A DNA stretch of 64,000 nucleotides, taken from assembly GCA_033439265.1 (NCBI GenBank), contig JAVTVX010000004.1:24623201-24687200 (forward strand), read 5' to 3'. Below, piece after piece: positions 13,301 through 24,906 of the stretch; position 1 is the first letter of the stretch; every line of letters starts with the position of its first letter. A program made the translations under genes and the position numbers. This DNA comes from Dillenia suffruticosa. Lineage: Eukaryota; Streptophyta; Magnoliopsida; Dilleniales; Dilleniaceae. The notes beneath the pieces were generated by a model. The model was not told the origin of the DNA and did not search any database. It saw nothing but the letters and a program-made list of their open reading frames with translations.

Positions 13301-16300
13301 CTCTTCACTTAGGTACATGCATTTGAAACTTTAAAAAACCTTCCTCATGTTTGTCACCAAACAACATAATGCAAATGTTAAGATTCCTAGACCCGATAAT
13401 GCTGGAGGAAACCAGAATAATGAGTTCATAAATTTTCTAGAAGAAAAAGGGATAATTCATCAAACCTCTTGTCTATATACTCCTCGACAGAATGGAGTTT
13501 CCGAAAGTAAAAATTGACATCTCCTTGAAGTGGCAAGAACTATAATGTTCATGTTAACACCCCCAAAGAATCCTGGAGTGATGCAGTTAATGTAGCTGCT
13601 CACCTCATTAATGAACTTCCCACTAAAAGACTCCAAGGGAAATCACCATTGGAGTTAATTAGAAAAACTATGCTAGACATTTCTCATCTCAAGATTTTTG
13701 CATATGTTTGCTATGTGCATATCCCAAAATAATTTAGGGACAAATTGGAAAAAGGGTAGGCGTTATAGGATATGCAATTTTTCAAAAAGGCTATATATGT
13801 CTTGATCGAGTGGCCAACAAAATATGCACATAAAAACTGTAATATTTGTAAAAAATGAGTTTTATTTTACAGAAACAGGACAAGAAAAGGCTTCAAAAGA
13901 TGAAGATTTGCAAGTCTTCCTATATGCTCCACAAGAACCAAATTATATATCAAGAAGAGAGGAAAGTTTGGAGTAAGGGGGAAAACCAAAAAATTGTGAA
14001 CAAATCAAAAATGGTGGATCTGTACTTTCTAATTTGAGGAAAACAAGGAGCAAGAGGAAGATCAATCTCAAAATGCCTCTCTCACAACCAAAGAAGAGGA
14101 GTCAAGTGACTCACCACCATCTCCTCCACCTCTCAGAAGGTCAAAAAGGCTGTGGCTTGCCCTATTTATATGAATGAATCGTAGGGTTTATTACTTTAAA
14201 GTAACCTTGTATCACATCTCTAATTTTTATATTACAACAAATGTTTCCCAAAGTTATCAGGCATTCTTCAGTAGTGTTGACCAAGCTCAGGAGTCCAAAA
14301 GCTTTGAAGAGGCCAATGATCACCTAAAATAGAGGAAGGCGATGAAAGAAGAGCTGGACACTCTCATTAAGAATAGGTTTTGGGAAATAACAACTCTCCC
14401 AAGGGAGAAGAAAGCAGTGGGATGCAAATAGGTCTATAAGATTAAGCATAAAAGTGATGGCTCAATTGAGTAGTACAAGGCCAAACTTGTAGCCAGGGGA
14501 TTCATTCAGACCTTTGAGGTGGATTATATGGAAACATTTGCTCTCATTGCAAAGATGAGTACCATTAGAGTTCTCATGTAACTTGCCATCAGTTGGAGCT
14601 AATTGGTATATCAAATGGATGTCAATAATGCCTTTCTACAAGGAGAACTAGAAGAGAAAATTTACTTGCATCTACCTCAAGATCTTCCCCAAGTGCTTGA
14701 AGGAAAGGTGTGCATACTAAGGAAAGCCATCTACGGCCACAAACAATGTCCACGAGCCTGGTATACAAAACTTAGCTCAGCTCTTCTTAGTAACAATTTT
14801 AAAAAGTGCAATAGTGATTCATTCTTATTTACTAAAACTTACTAAAACTGGAAATGAAAAAATCACTATCGTACTCATATATATCGATGACATTATAGTT
14901 ATTGGGAAGACTCGAACCAAATAGATCAAGTAAGAAAATTTCTTAAATCTAAATTTGAAGCTAAAAATTTAGGGCTACTAAAATACTATTTATGAATAGA
15001 ACTTGTTTACTCTACCAAGAGACTTATCCTATCCCAAAGAAAGTATGTTCTTGATCTATTGCAAGAAAAGGTAAATTGAGAACAAGACCAATCGTGAGCC
15101 TTGTCTCAACCACTGATGAAGGAAAAGAGGATGATCAGCCCTTCAGATATGTGCCGAGATATCAAAGGCTTGTTGGGAAACATATTTATGTGACTATTAC
15201 CAGCCTGATATTGCGTATGTTGTCAGCTAAATTAGTCAACATATGCATACTGCTAAGGTGAGACATCGGAGACCGACAAAAAGGATTCTAAGTTATCTCA
15301 AAGGAACTCCAGGAGGAGGAGTCTGGATGAAGACCAACCAAATCTCGAAGATCATGGGCTATTGTGCACTGATTGGGCTGGTGACTCAAAGGACAGGAGA
15401 TCTACCACATGCTATTGCATGTTTGTTGGAGAAAACTTGGTGTCCTAGAAGAGCAAGAAGCAATCGGTTGTCTCAAGATCTAGCGTAGAAGTTGAATACC
15501 AAGCCATGAAAGCAGCAACCAATGAAATTGTCTAGTTGAAGGCTCTGGTTGAAGAGTTGGGGTTTCCAATCACATTCCCAATCAAACTCCTCAGTGATAA
15601 TCCACTTGCTATCCACATTGCCTCCAATCCTGTCTTCCATGAAAGAATGAAGCATATAAAGGTTGATTGTCACTTTGTATGATAGAAGGTTAAAGACAAA
15701 AGCATTGCCACTTTGCACGTGAAGAGCAATGAGCAGCTTGCTGATATCTTCACCAAAGGAACTATGAGCAGCTTGCTGATATCTTTACCAAAGAACCACG
15801 GCCAGTCACTTTCAAGACATCCTCAGCAAGTTAGGCTCCATAGACATCTATTCACCAAACTTGAGGGAGAGTGTTGTTGAAAATATGGAGTGCAATCAGC
15901 CCAGGTGAAGGCCCAAGGGTGTGCTGAAAGACTAGCACAAAGGAAGCCAAGAACATAACCTAGAAAATACTCCTGGTGTTCTGGGTTGTGGCCCAATCTG
16001 GCCAGAACCTAGGTCGCTAATGTTGCTGCCAAGGAGAGTCCTTCATAAGGTCCAAAATGGAAGTCCAAAGAAGTCCAGAAAAGACCCATAACACAGCCCA
16101 ATTTACCAAGGGCACTTTGGGCAAAATTTCTAACGACTAGATTTTTTCTCTCTACCGGCTAGTCTTTTTCTCCCTACTGGCTAGTTGGCTGGTGTTCTCT
16201 ATAAATAGAAATCTTCTCTTCTTGTTTTGCAAGCAAGCAAGAGGTTGTCTTCTCTCGCATTGATTGTTCTATGTTCCAGAAAAAGTTCTTATGTTCAAAT

Positions 16301-16890
16301 GTTTTTCAATTAATACAAATTCATTTGCTTGTTTTTTCAGTCATTCTTATGTTCTGATATCAAGCTCTCAACAACACCAACCCCATGACCAGCATGTTCT
16401 AAGTCGGACATTGTTGCTTTCTTTTAGTTTTATTTTTATTATGTTATTTTAATTTTATTTAGAATATTGTCTAGGGTTTTCTCATTTACTTTCCTATTTT
16501 ACTTGAGAATTTTTGGACCGTTTAAGCATGATGTTCTTCATTGTAATGCAGACTCTAGACTTTGATTAATACAATTTTGAGGTTTCCCTTTGAACCTTGG
16601 CAGGGTTTTACCCTTTTGGTGCATTCTCGCTTTAGGGTTTGAGATGATCAAATTCAACCCATCGCTTCTGTTTTGCGTTACCCATTCTCTTTGTTATATT
16701 CTTCTTTTGTTTATCATGATATTATTATTCTTGGTCTATCAATAACCAGCAAATTTGCATGGCATCTGTGAAATTCTAGTGGATCACGCTGCAGAGAAAG
16801 TCGGGGAAGATGTCATCATAAATAACTTTCAAATTTTCTTCCCATAAGACAATACTTATGAGGCTGTTAACACTCAACGATCCCCTCCCC

Positions 16891-16955
<65 letters not shown>

Positions 16956-19900
16956 AAAACCACTTTGCTATCTTCTACAATAACAACAAACTAAATGTTA
17001 ATCCCAAATTTTGGCATCGGCCGTTTGAGATCTATAAAAGAGAAAGGAAGAGGAGAAAAAAAAAACTATCCTTATAAGAACAACAACAATAACAATAACA
17101 ATATTAAATCTTTGACACTCATATCTTTACGGATAACTTGTATTCACGTTTTCAATGGTTCACCCTGATATTTCACTAAATCTCCTACATTTAAAGTCTC
17201 ACTCCTCCTAACTGGTGCATTTTTTGATCTTCGTTAAACATGTCCAAACCACCTTGATGATATTATCTGATCTTATCCACAGAACTCAATCTCAACTTAA
17301 TACATATCTCTTCAGTTCTAATCCTATATTTTTTTGTTTTACCACACATCCATCTAAGTATCCTCATTTTAGTTACAACTATTTTATGCTCTTTTTGTTG
17401 TTTAATGGCCCAACACACGTGCCACATTTTGCTATCTTCTGGTGCTCAAAATTCGGGGCAATCATCCTACTTTCTAGTAATATCCTAGCCTCTCATAAAA
17501 AGTTTATTAGAAATAATATACAATCTGGTCTTCACTGAATTCCTCTGAAGCATGTGCATACCTGTTCAGGAGCTCCTTTGCTTGCACGATGCCAGTTTCC
17601 CTCAGAATCAACATATGTAATTGCAGTCCTTTTGTCCACAGGGTTGAAAGGTAGAAAATGCACTTCTGTAATATTTGCACGTGCCTGTAGACATTCCCTT
17701 TTGAGTTGCATAAGAAACAAACAAGCACCAAACCCCCCTCCCCCCTCAAAAAAAAAAAAAAAAAAGAAAAGGAAAAGGAGAGGAGTTAATATTCATAAAA
17801 TAGTATTTCTGCTACCTCCTTTGGATCAGCAAGCATGTTAATGATGGCAGCATCAATGGCATCCTGATTTTCTAGTCTTGATGCTCTGGCTGCAAGCAAG
17901 ACAATAGTGTCTTTGTCCATATCTTTATTGAAGACCTACACAATATAGCCAGTCATTACAGGTATACAAACAAAAAATTAACAAAAGTGGCAGATCACGT
18001 ATGGTTTGTTCTGCACAATACAAGCTTCTAGCAAAGGCATTGAGAGATGGTATGAACCTCATGCTCCTGCAATGAATGGTCCCTTTCAATCATGATATCA
18101 TGCCGTACCAATTGGTTTATCTTTGAAAGAAGAATATATTAAGCTTAACATTAACAATCTTCACATAAATATTGAAGGAACCACACTAACTATAGTATTC
18201 TAGGATACAAAGCAGTATAAATATGTAGAGATAGCTGCAGCTGCAAGTTGAACCACTTTTTAAGGAACTCTTCAAGGGGCTTCAGCTTCTACTTGATAAT
18301 AGACTCAAAAGCTTGGATCCAAATAAGCTACAATAGGGCAGTAAAAAATTACTCGGAACCAAAACAAAAAAAAAGCACTGAGCTGATATCCCAAGCTTGT
18401 TAAGAACTTGAGAAAGTGTATGAAAATGTTTTCGAAGATGAAATAACTTCAATTTTGACAAGAAAAGAAAAATCATGAAAATTGTGATAATTAAAAGTAG
18501 CATAAAGTTTTGGACACAATAAATTAAACTGAATGGTGAAATAACCTACTCCAAAAGCCAAAGCATAAGCTGGTGGAAAACTGTGCACTCATATATTTGT
18601 ATTTATATTCCAACCCTCCCCCTCAATTATGGGTCTGCGATGACATTTAAGAAGATAAAAAAAAAAAAAAGTAAAATAAAGGGATTAAAGAAGCATGGTA
18701 TCCCAAGTTTTGTAGTCAACAATTTCTTCTTAGATACTGAAAGCAATAGCCAACTTCCCAATAGCTTAAGTTGATAAAACAGTGTCTTTAGATATTTAAT
18801 ATCTAACAGGTACTTTTTAAGACTTTCAGAAAATAGCTGAGGTTATAAGATAATATCCAAAAGAAAAAACTAGGCCAATTGTTTCCACTCTCTGGTTTCA
18901 AGAAGATAAAATAAATGATATGAAAAAAGCCTTCAGTCTTTCAAATTCAGAAAACTAATGTAACAGCCCAGAGATCACTATCTCCAAATTATATCAGATA
19001 AAAAAGCAACAACAACAAATTAAGCTTTGATCCCAACACCAGATAAAAAAGCAAAAGAAAAAAAAATCAACTTCATGCGATCTCCTTGTGCATACATATC
19101 CTGCCAATTACTCTATAGTGACAGTTTTCCAACACAAAATTGCAGGCATTACTGAACGATGCTCCCAATTCTCCTTTTTTTTTCCCTAATTTTTTTACCT
19201 CAATAAGGTTTCTGTCAACAGTTAAGCGATTCAGAGTAAGAGTCCCAGTTTTATCGCTGCAGAGAACATCCATCCCAGCCATTTCTTCAATTGCAGTCAT
19301 TCTTTTTGTGATAGCGCCCTAAGGAAAATCAAACATAGAAGAAGAAATCTAAATCAGCCAGGACCAGAATGCATGGAAATCAAACTAGTTTATATTATTC
19401 TACTTATTATTTCCATGGCACAGAATACATTCAATAGAACCCAGGACCAGAATGCATGGAAATGCAAACTAGTTTATATTATTCTACTTATTATTTCCAT
19501 AGCACAGAATACATTCAATAGAACCTAAGAGTTGATAGAAGCAGTTAGGATTCTCTAGACAAGATGGCCTACGGTAGCAAATATATTAAGAAAGACATTT
19601 CAACTTCTAAAGACCAAAAGAGGCATTTTACTAACATACCATACTGATAAATTTTATGAAACAAGCATCTACTCCAAAAGCACAAGCTTGTTGAGTAAGA
19701 TGTTTTATTATTATTATTATTATTTTATATCTTCAACATATACTACTGGCACAACTTCAAGTGCACTTATCTGAGTCCAAAACCTTGTCAATCAAAAGGC
19801 AATACAAAATGGGCAGAGAAGTTTTACCATATTAAGAGATCATAAAATTACCTGTTGAGAAAGTCGATGGGAACCAATGGCAAGTGTGACAGATAATACT

Positions 19901-22900
19901 GTTGGCATGGCAATGGGAATTCCTCCAATTAAGAGAACAAGAAGGTTGTTGATCCCACTCCTGTATGATCGATGCTGTATGGGAAACATCACAATGATCT
20001 CCAGAATCATCCCAACAGCTATGGAGCAAATGCAGAAGTTCCCAATTGCAGTAAGAACCTGCAGATTGAAACATATTTCATATCTTATGTTGTTTGCCAA
20101 TGGAGTCTAAATCTTAATCAGAATATAGGAGGGTTATGATATTAAATATGAATTCCGTTGGTTAATAATCATTTCAATATCAATTACTAATCGTTTAACT
20201 TAATAAAGGAATCCCATTTGTTTTCAACGATAATCTAAATTTAAATGCAAAGTGATTATTTAAACCCAAAGATCAGGAGAAGAGAAACAGATCTATGTGC
20301 AGATAAGGTACTAAAGTCTGCTGCTCTATGGCATTACCAAGATAGAGCTGCAGGATAAAATCAAACGCAAAAAATTATGTTTTCTAACTAAGAAATACCT
20401 GACTTGAGAAACACTTAGTATTGCAATTCATTTTATCATCTTATGAAAAGCTCCAGTATTTCTACCTTCCACTGTGTTAACTTCGCCTCAAAAGTTAAGG
20501 CCCCCAAAAGGTTAGGTGTTTTATATGGTCAATGATTCTTAATAGGATTAATACGAATGGTTTCTTGCAAAGGAGCGGGCCTTTTAAAGCTAAACCCTAA
20601 GAATGCTATTGTCTTACAGAGAAACACCAGAATTTGGGTTCCTATTTAGATTGACAAACAAAGTGAGAGTCCTCAGAAATCAGTCTATTCCTGCTGCTCT
20701 TATGTGGGATACTTGGGTACTCTATTCTTCAATATTGACTTTTGCAACCCGGGGCTTTTAAAAGGATAGGTTGAATGACATGGAAACCAGTGGGGGGGGG
20801 AGAGCTTTGCTTGTTCAGTCCTCTCCTTAAGAGAATTCCTCTTTGTCTTTGTCTAATGCTATAACCTCTTCCCCCCACCCAGAGAAGATAAGATGCTTCA
20901 TCTAAAAGCAGAAATGGCATTACAATTAGCTTGTTAAACCTGTAAAAATATCCAAGTCATTATGAAGCATTCACGGATAAGTAAACAATCAGTCTAAGAA
21001 GTTTGAGCCTGTAGAAGTGATGCTTTATCACCTTCTGGAAATGCCCAATAACTTCAGTGGAGTCAACCAAATGAGCCGCTTTACCAAAGAAAGTATTAAC
21101 TCCAGTTGCAATCACTACAGCTTCAATCTCTCCATGCTTACACGTTGAGCCAGAGTAAACTTCATCACCAGTTTTCTTTGTTACGGGGAGAGACTCTCCA
21201 GTAAGAGCTGACTGCAAAAATGAATTTTGAATCCTTTATGTTATAATGCATCATATCAATTGTAAATTCTTTTGTTCAATAAACACACATGACTAAACAA
21301 TTGGTCAAAACAACAAATAATCCTCTAAATTTTAGGTCTACTTTCAAATATCCCCTTGAACATTTAATGCAGTCAATTACCCTCCAAAACTCTTAAAACA
21401 AATGTCAACCAACTCAACAAGTGGATGCAATAAATGTTCCATCCACTTAAAAGTCAAGTGCGAGGCACTGACCACATATGTTTCTCTTCCTCCTATCTAA
21501 CGAAAATGTAGAGAGAGAAGAGAAGGATTTATTTGGAGTCTACATATGAAAATTTTAATTGGGCAAATCAAATTTAGTGAATAATTATCATCTGAGCACA
21601 AGTCGAAACCCAAAAGAATTCACCAAAAAATGTTAATTAATACTTGAAATTTGATGAACTTTTCGGGAGAGAACAAAAAGGAATGATACAATTCACATGA
21701 ACAGTTCAGAGGCTAGATTTAGATCTTTTGCATAAAGTCAACATGGAAACCGTATTCAGAACACATTGAAAACTTTTTCAAAAGTTTTGGGAGGTAGTTA
21801 ACTGCATTGAGAGTTTAGAGGTCTATTTGAAAGTAGGTTTAAAGTTCAAGGGGATTATTTGCATTTTGGCCCTAAGCAACTAAATGACAACAAAAACTTC
21901 ACAGCCAAGTCGAGAGCTAACTGCAAAGGTGATTTCAAATCATTTGAAATTATATATCCACTAAACACTTTGTTGAATAATCATGTGAAATTACAAATTA
22001 AATGGACATGACTCTTATAAATATATATGATATCACCAACTAGTCTATCCTTTACCTGGTCAACTTTCAGTGGGTCTCCTTCAAGTAGGCGAGCATCTGC
22101 AGGGATGATATCACCAAGCTTGATGCTAATAATATCTCCTGGAACTAGAATTGCCGCATCTTGCTCTTGCCAGTGCCCATCCCTCAGAACCTGCACTAAA
22201 TGATGTGACATCAACTCTAACTTGTTATCAGCACAACATTTTTCTGAGGCAGAAGGGAAGTATAATAACAGCCCAAGCTGTCATAATCAACATGTAGCTG
22301 GCTATTTATCTTTGAAAAGGAACAGGAACTGATTTAAGCATATCAATCCTAATTTCCGTCCCATCCAGAACACATGACCCTCCTAAAAAAACGATCATAC
22401 AGACACAACCACAAACACCCCCTCCAAACACACATATGCAGATCACTAATGTAGCTTGCCTACAGGATGGTTCCTTTATACAAAATGAAATGAAGATTAG
22501 AATTGGAAGACTGAAGAAAAATGGCCCAAAAATCTCAGTCAAGTGCCATGAAAGAGAGGGAGAGAGGGAGAGAGGGAGAGAGATGTATAAAGTTTATTAT
22601 TCACTGAATGAATAGCCCTAATTCCTTGAATGAGTCCCCAGCAACTTAAATAAGCAGGCAACTCTTCAAGGTTCAACAAGCATATGAATAGGAACATATC
22701 AAGAAAATCCCCAAACATCTAACACTTCTTATATAACCAGAAATTCCAGAAATCCATTATATTACCAATTATTTGAGTAATTCAGCCACAAAACAGAAAT
22801 GGGAACGATAGAAATTTCATCATTTTCAATGAGTAAAGTTGGAAACTTTTGAGGGGAACGATAGAAAAATGGGAATGACAGGAATGATCAAGCTCTTGAT

Positions 22901-24898
22901 TACAAAAAAGGTGAATCAAAAGTCTTAAAGTGCCTCCAGAAACCACTCAATCTAATGTGAAACCAAAGAAAAGGGCCCGTATAGAGAGAGAGAGAGAGAT
23001 AGAGAGAGAACTCTTTAAAATGGCATAGTGATTCCTGTTCACTTATTTGTGGGCCCTGTGGTATTGTGGTGCATCATCTCTTAGTGTTACCTAATTGCCT
23101 TCAGATCAAAAAGAGAAAGGGAAATAGAAAAAGAAGAAGGTCCATTTGTTTTGTTGAAAACTGATTCACTTCTGAACAGCCAGACTACACGGAGTTTAAT
23201 CACCTTACATGCTTACAACAATTGGCAAATCAACAACTTCTGGTTATTCATACAGCTTGTACTATAGATCACCTTGGGATAATTTGGAAGTTGATTCCAT
23301 AAAAGCCGAAAAAGAAGCAAAAACAAAATTTTTTTACAAATATAGTTAAGAGTATTTTGATTATTCTAGAAATGAGTTTCAACCCACAAAACTGTTCCTG
23401 AATAGTAAAAAGTGTACTAGTAGGCACACCTTTGTTTTTGGAGCTAAACGGGCCATAAGTGCAGCTGCAGCATCCCCGGCATTGTTTTCCTCTATAAAAC
23501 TGATTGTTGAATTGATTAATAAGAGGCAAACAATTCCTACAAAGTCCTGCCAATCAGGACCCTGCCCCTGAAATATCAATACCGGAAGAATAGTTATGAA
23601 ACACAATAATACAAGCGAAAGATTTAGGAAATTTGGAGAAAAGTAGAAGTGCCCAAAAGCAGATCCCATTATGAGACTGCAAGGATCATTGTACTTACTC
23701 CACCATTAGCTAGGACAATTGCCATTATTGCTGCAGCCTCCATAACCCATGACAAGGGATTCCACATAAAACTAAGAAATTTTAGAAACTTGTTCTCCTG
23801 CATCAAAATGATTGCACATTTAAGGTGGAATTTGGGAATTAAATCTATGAATGAGGACAAAGAATTATCTCAATCGGTGACCAGCCAATAGGCATATGGA
23901 CTCTCAATAAGCATTTCCAGCAGTCATTCTTAATCCTCTTAATTAGGTCGAGTTGGCATATCAAAGTAAGATGTTTTCTGAGAATTTTCAACCAAGCACA
24001 ATTTCATAATTACTGAAAATACTGCAATAGAGACTACATCCTCCTCATAAACAAAGTCATGAGAGGTTAACCGAAAATTAAGTGCCTGGACCCATAAGCC
24101 TACGAAAACATTAAGCAGTTTCTTGACCACAAAAGTTTCAAGTTCTTTTCCTCCTTACCAACCAAAAACATTGCTGGAAAGTACCTAGTTTCTAGTTGTA
24201 TTGTATTGAATCTCCTAAGGGATATTAGGTGACTTCAATTAAAAAATCAAATGCCAGCACATAACTATTCACTTTAGTGATTTGACAGTTAAAGCTTCAA
24301 AACTAGTTTAGGCTGGATAATGAAGATATCATCACCATCGCTGAGAAAGAGAACAACAACAGAAGCAAGCATATTATCTTTTGACAACCTGAAAAATTGT
24401 ATTGAATGTCCTAAGGAATATTAGGTGCTTCAATTAAAAAAATCAAACGCCAGCATGTAACTTTTCACTTTACTGATTTGACAGTTAAAGCTTCAAAACT
24501 AGTTTAGGCTGGATGAAGATATCATTGCCATCGCTAAGGAGAAAGAGAAAACAACAGAAGCAAGCATATTATATTTTGACAACCTGAAAAAGTAATTGCA
24601 AAGATCATCAATTATAAAAAAAATGGATCATACTGGTTTTTCTTCAAGCTTGTTTAAGCCAAAAATTTGCAATCGGGCTTGAGCATCTTCAGAAGAAAGT
24701 CCTTGTGGTGATGTCCTCAATTGCTCAAAAACTTCTTCTAGAGGTAAACGCTCCTGTTATGACAGGCATTCAGAGTGGCTTGGCAGAAAAAAGTCCAAGA
24801 TGTGTAAATTTAAAATATTTGAATCAACTTACCAGATCAATTCCTTCTCTGTTGAAATTCTCAGGATCCAGCAAAGGTTTATCCAGATCCTCAGCCAT
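4370..24898 (-). CDS. AHA10-like: P3A-type plasma-membrane H+-ATPase, AHA10/PH5-like
   Basis: Couples ATP hydrolysis to proton export across a membrane. The spliced product is about 950 residues, against 948-956 usual for the family. Seen: TGES actuator loop (about 190-193), phosphorylation motif CSDKTGTLT with catalytic Asp337, KGAPEQ in the nucleotide domain, GDGVNDAP hinge (about 594-601), AILND with Asp691 (equivalent to the proton-binding Asp684 of AHA2), hydrophobic segments where the ten helices are expected, and a C-terminal regulatory tail from about 865. The start ATG ([10 protein letters not shown]) fits the family N-terminus. The tail ends QTARTV. The AHA10 branch ends AHTV, whereas most family members end YTV; the penultimate Thr that recruits 14-3-3 when phosphorylated is kept. 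AHA10/PH5 relatives acidify vacuoles in seed coat, petals and fruit. Branch assignment is inference from the tail and exon 7-10 residues. All 21 exons keep frame with no stop, so the gene looks intact. Confidence 0.97.
10140..10437 (+). repeat. Left member of an older direct-repeat pair around the copia element
   Basis: Shares with 16417-16690 the blocks AGGGTTTTCTCATTTACTTT, GACTTTGATTAATACAATTT and a TTAGGGTTTG...TCAAACTCAACCCATC end. Same order, same orientation and about 300 bp suggest two LTRs of an older element into which the copia inserted. The 670 bp between this repeat and the copia LTR would be internal sequence. No primer binding site was recognised next to it. Confidence 0.6.
10438..11107 (+). 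other. Unrecognised sequence between older repeat and copia LTR
   Basis: Two short open stretches, 10596-10823 and 10859-11113, show no family I recognise. The position fits the remnant internal region of the older LTR-flanked element, possibly gag-like. No cysteine-histidine knuckle or catalytic motif is visible. Confidence 0.3.
11108..11592 (+). repeat. 5' LTR of the copia element
   Basis: Begins TGTTGAAAATATGG and ends TTTTCAACA, immediately followed by the primer binding site. It contains a TATA box (CTATAAATAG, near 11420) typical of the LTR promoter. It is similar to 15875-16373 over its whole length. Confidence 0.93.
11592..12440 (+). pseudogene. Copia gag relic with CCHC zinc knuckle
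   Basis: Nucleocapsid-type protein of the copia element. The reading frame opens at an ATG overlapping the primer binding site. It shows the retrotransposon gag pattern ([19 protein letters not shown], then a KALWDQM...FEIKKQI region). A TGA at about 12114 breaks the frame, but it can be followed on to a zinc knuckle [14 protein letters not shown] (12396-12437), which is C-X2-C-X4-H-X4-C. The premature stop makes it a relic. Confidence 0.88.
12640..15845 (+). pseudogene. Copia pol relic (PR-INT-RT-RNase H)
   Basis: Pieces of pol in several frames. The protease region at 12644-12907 has the usual DSGA motif degraded to DLGC. An [10 protein letters not shown]-like pre-integrase segment lies near 13025. 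A weak integrase core runs 13160-13700. The reverse transcriptase has [20 protein letters not shown] (from about 14605) and the catalytic YIDDIIV (about 14877). RNase H has [14 protein letters not shown] (from about 15366) and a C-terminal part to 15690. Many stops and frameshifts. A 43-bp stretch is tandemly duplicated at about 15727-15800. Confidence 0.88.
15875..16373 (+). repeat. 3' LTR of the copia element
   Basis: Starts with the same TGTTGAAAATATGG as the 5' LTR and ends CTCTCAACA. A purine-rich tract (TTGAGGGAGAG) lies directly before it. A TATA box (CTATAAATAG) lies near 16200. It is a little longer than the 5' LTR because of small insertions. Confidence 0.93.
16417..16690 (+). repeat. 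Right member of the older direct-repeat pair
   Basis: Counterpart of 10140-10437. The copia 3' LTR ends only about 45 bp before recognisable homology starts, so any internal domain of the older element between the two has been lost. Together with the missing target duplication this points to a deletion or rearrangement after insertion. Confidence 0.6.
16893..16953. repeat. (GA)n microsatellite
   Basis: About 61 bp of uninterrupted GA dinucleotides in H+-ATPase intron 10. Other GA tracts in the window lie near 1267-1288, 22555-22583, 22984-23010, 39818-39843, 58930-58965 and 61526-61559. Confidence 0.97.
16990..17440 (-). mobile_element. 3' end of an RTE/LINE-type retrotransposon
   Basis: Minus-strand translation gives the C-terminal part of a plant LINE reverse transcriptase: [24 protein letters not shown], then [20 protein letters not shown] and a [17 protein letters not shown] segment. 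The 3' tail holds GTT repeats (reverse of AACAACAACAATAAC near 17080). It is truncated at the 5' side and broken by stops. It lies in H+-ATPase intron 10, next to exon 10. Confidence 0.75.
17936..19198 (-). other. H+-ATPase intron 8
   Basis: 1.26 kb. Close to exon 8, at 19005-19030, the minus strand reads TTGGGATCAAAGCTTAATTT and GTTGTTGTTG, the 3' tail of a plant RTE-like LINE. Nothing else recognised. Confidence 0.5.
19358..19524. repeat. Tandem duplication of about 83 bp in H+-ATPase intron 7
   Basis: 19358-19440 and 19441-19524 are nearly identical adjacent copies that begin CCAGGACCAGAATGCATGG. They differ at only a few positions, so the duplication is recent relative to the other repeats here. 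Confidence 0.88.
21302..21871. mobile_element. Mutator-type MITE in H+-ATPase intron 5
   Basis: Arms of roughly 95-100 bp at 21302-21400 and 21770-21871 are inverted complements, with ends GGTCAAAA and (reverse strand) GGCCAAAA. The flanks CTAAACAAT and CTAAGCAAC match at 7 of 9 positions and fit a 9-bp target-site duplication, as in Mutator-like elements. There is no coding capacity. The element is intronic and the neighbouring exons are unaffected. Confidence 0.65.
22191..23429 (-). other. H+-ATPase intron 4
   Basis: 1.2 kb without recognised coding or mobile sequence. Contains GGGAGA and GA simple repeats at 22555-22583 and 22984-23010. Confidence 0.6.
24200..24592. repeat. Tandem duplication of about 196 bp in H+-ATPase intron 2
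   Basis: 24200-24395 and 24396-24592 are two adjacent copies of one sequence with scattered substitutions and small indels. Both contain TTTAGGCTGGAT and end TTTTGACAACCTGAAAA. No coding potential or terminal inverted repeats were seen, so this looks like a local duplication rather than a transposon. Confidence 0.8.
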
Positions 24899-24906
24899 AG
24901 TTCAAG

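Larger units (their letters stand above)
11108..16373 (+). mobile_element. Decayed Ty1/copia LTR retrotransposon in H+-ATPase intron 10
   Basis: A full-length copia element lies antisense to the host gene. The order is 5' LTR, initiator-Met primer binding site (TGGTATCAGAGC, 11593-11604), gag, protease remnant, integrase, reverse transcriptase, RNase H, polypurine tract and 3' LTR, which is the copia order. Gag and pol are broken by many stops and frameshifts. The two LTRs differ at many sites and by indels, so the insertion is old. No matching target-site duplication is seen (ATGCC before, ACACC after). It sits between an older pair of direct repeats. Confidence 0.93.
4370..24898 (-). other. 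Exon map of the H+-ATPase gene
   Basis: Coding exons in transcript order, high to low coordinate: 24833-24898, 24634-24753, 23699-23797, 23430-23567, 22056-22190, 21032-21211, 19852-20058, 19199-19318, 17816-17935, 17562-17684, 9276-9380, 8297-8441, 7950-8111, 7294-7532, 6933-6965, 6758-6839, 5544-5704, 5289-5462, 4867-5049, 4628-4791, 4370-4466 (stop TGA at 4370-4372). Each boundary has GT donor and AG acceptor on the minus strand, and every junction keeps the reading frame of the family. Intron 10 (9381-17561) is by far the longest. Confidence 0.93.
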
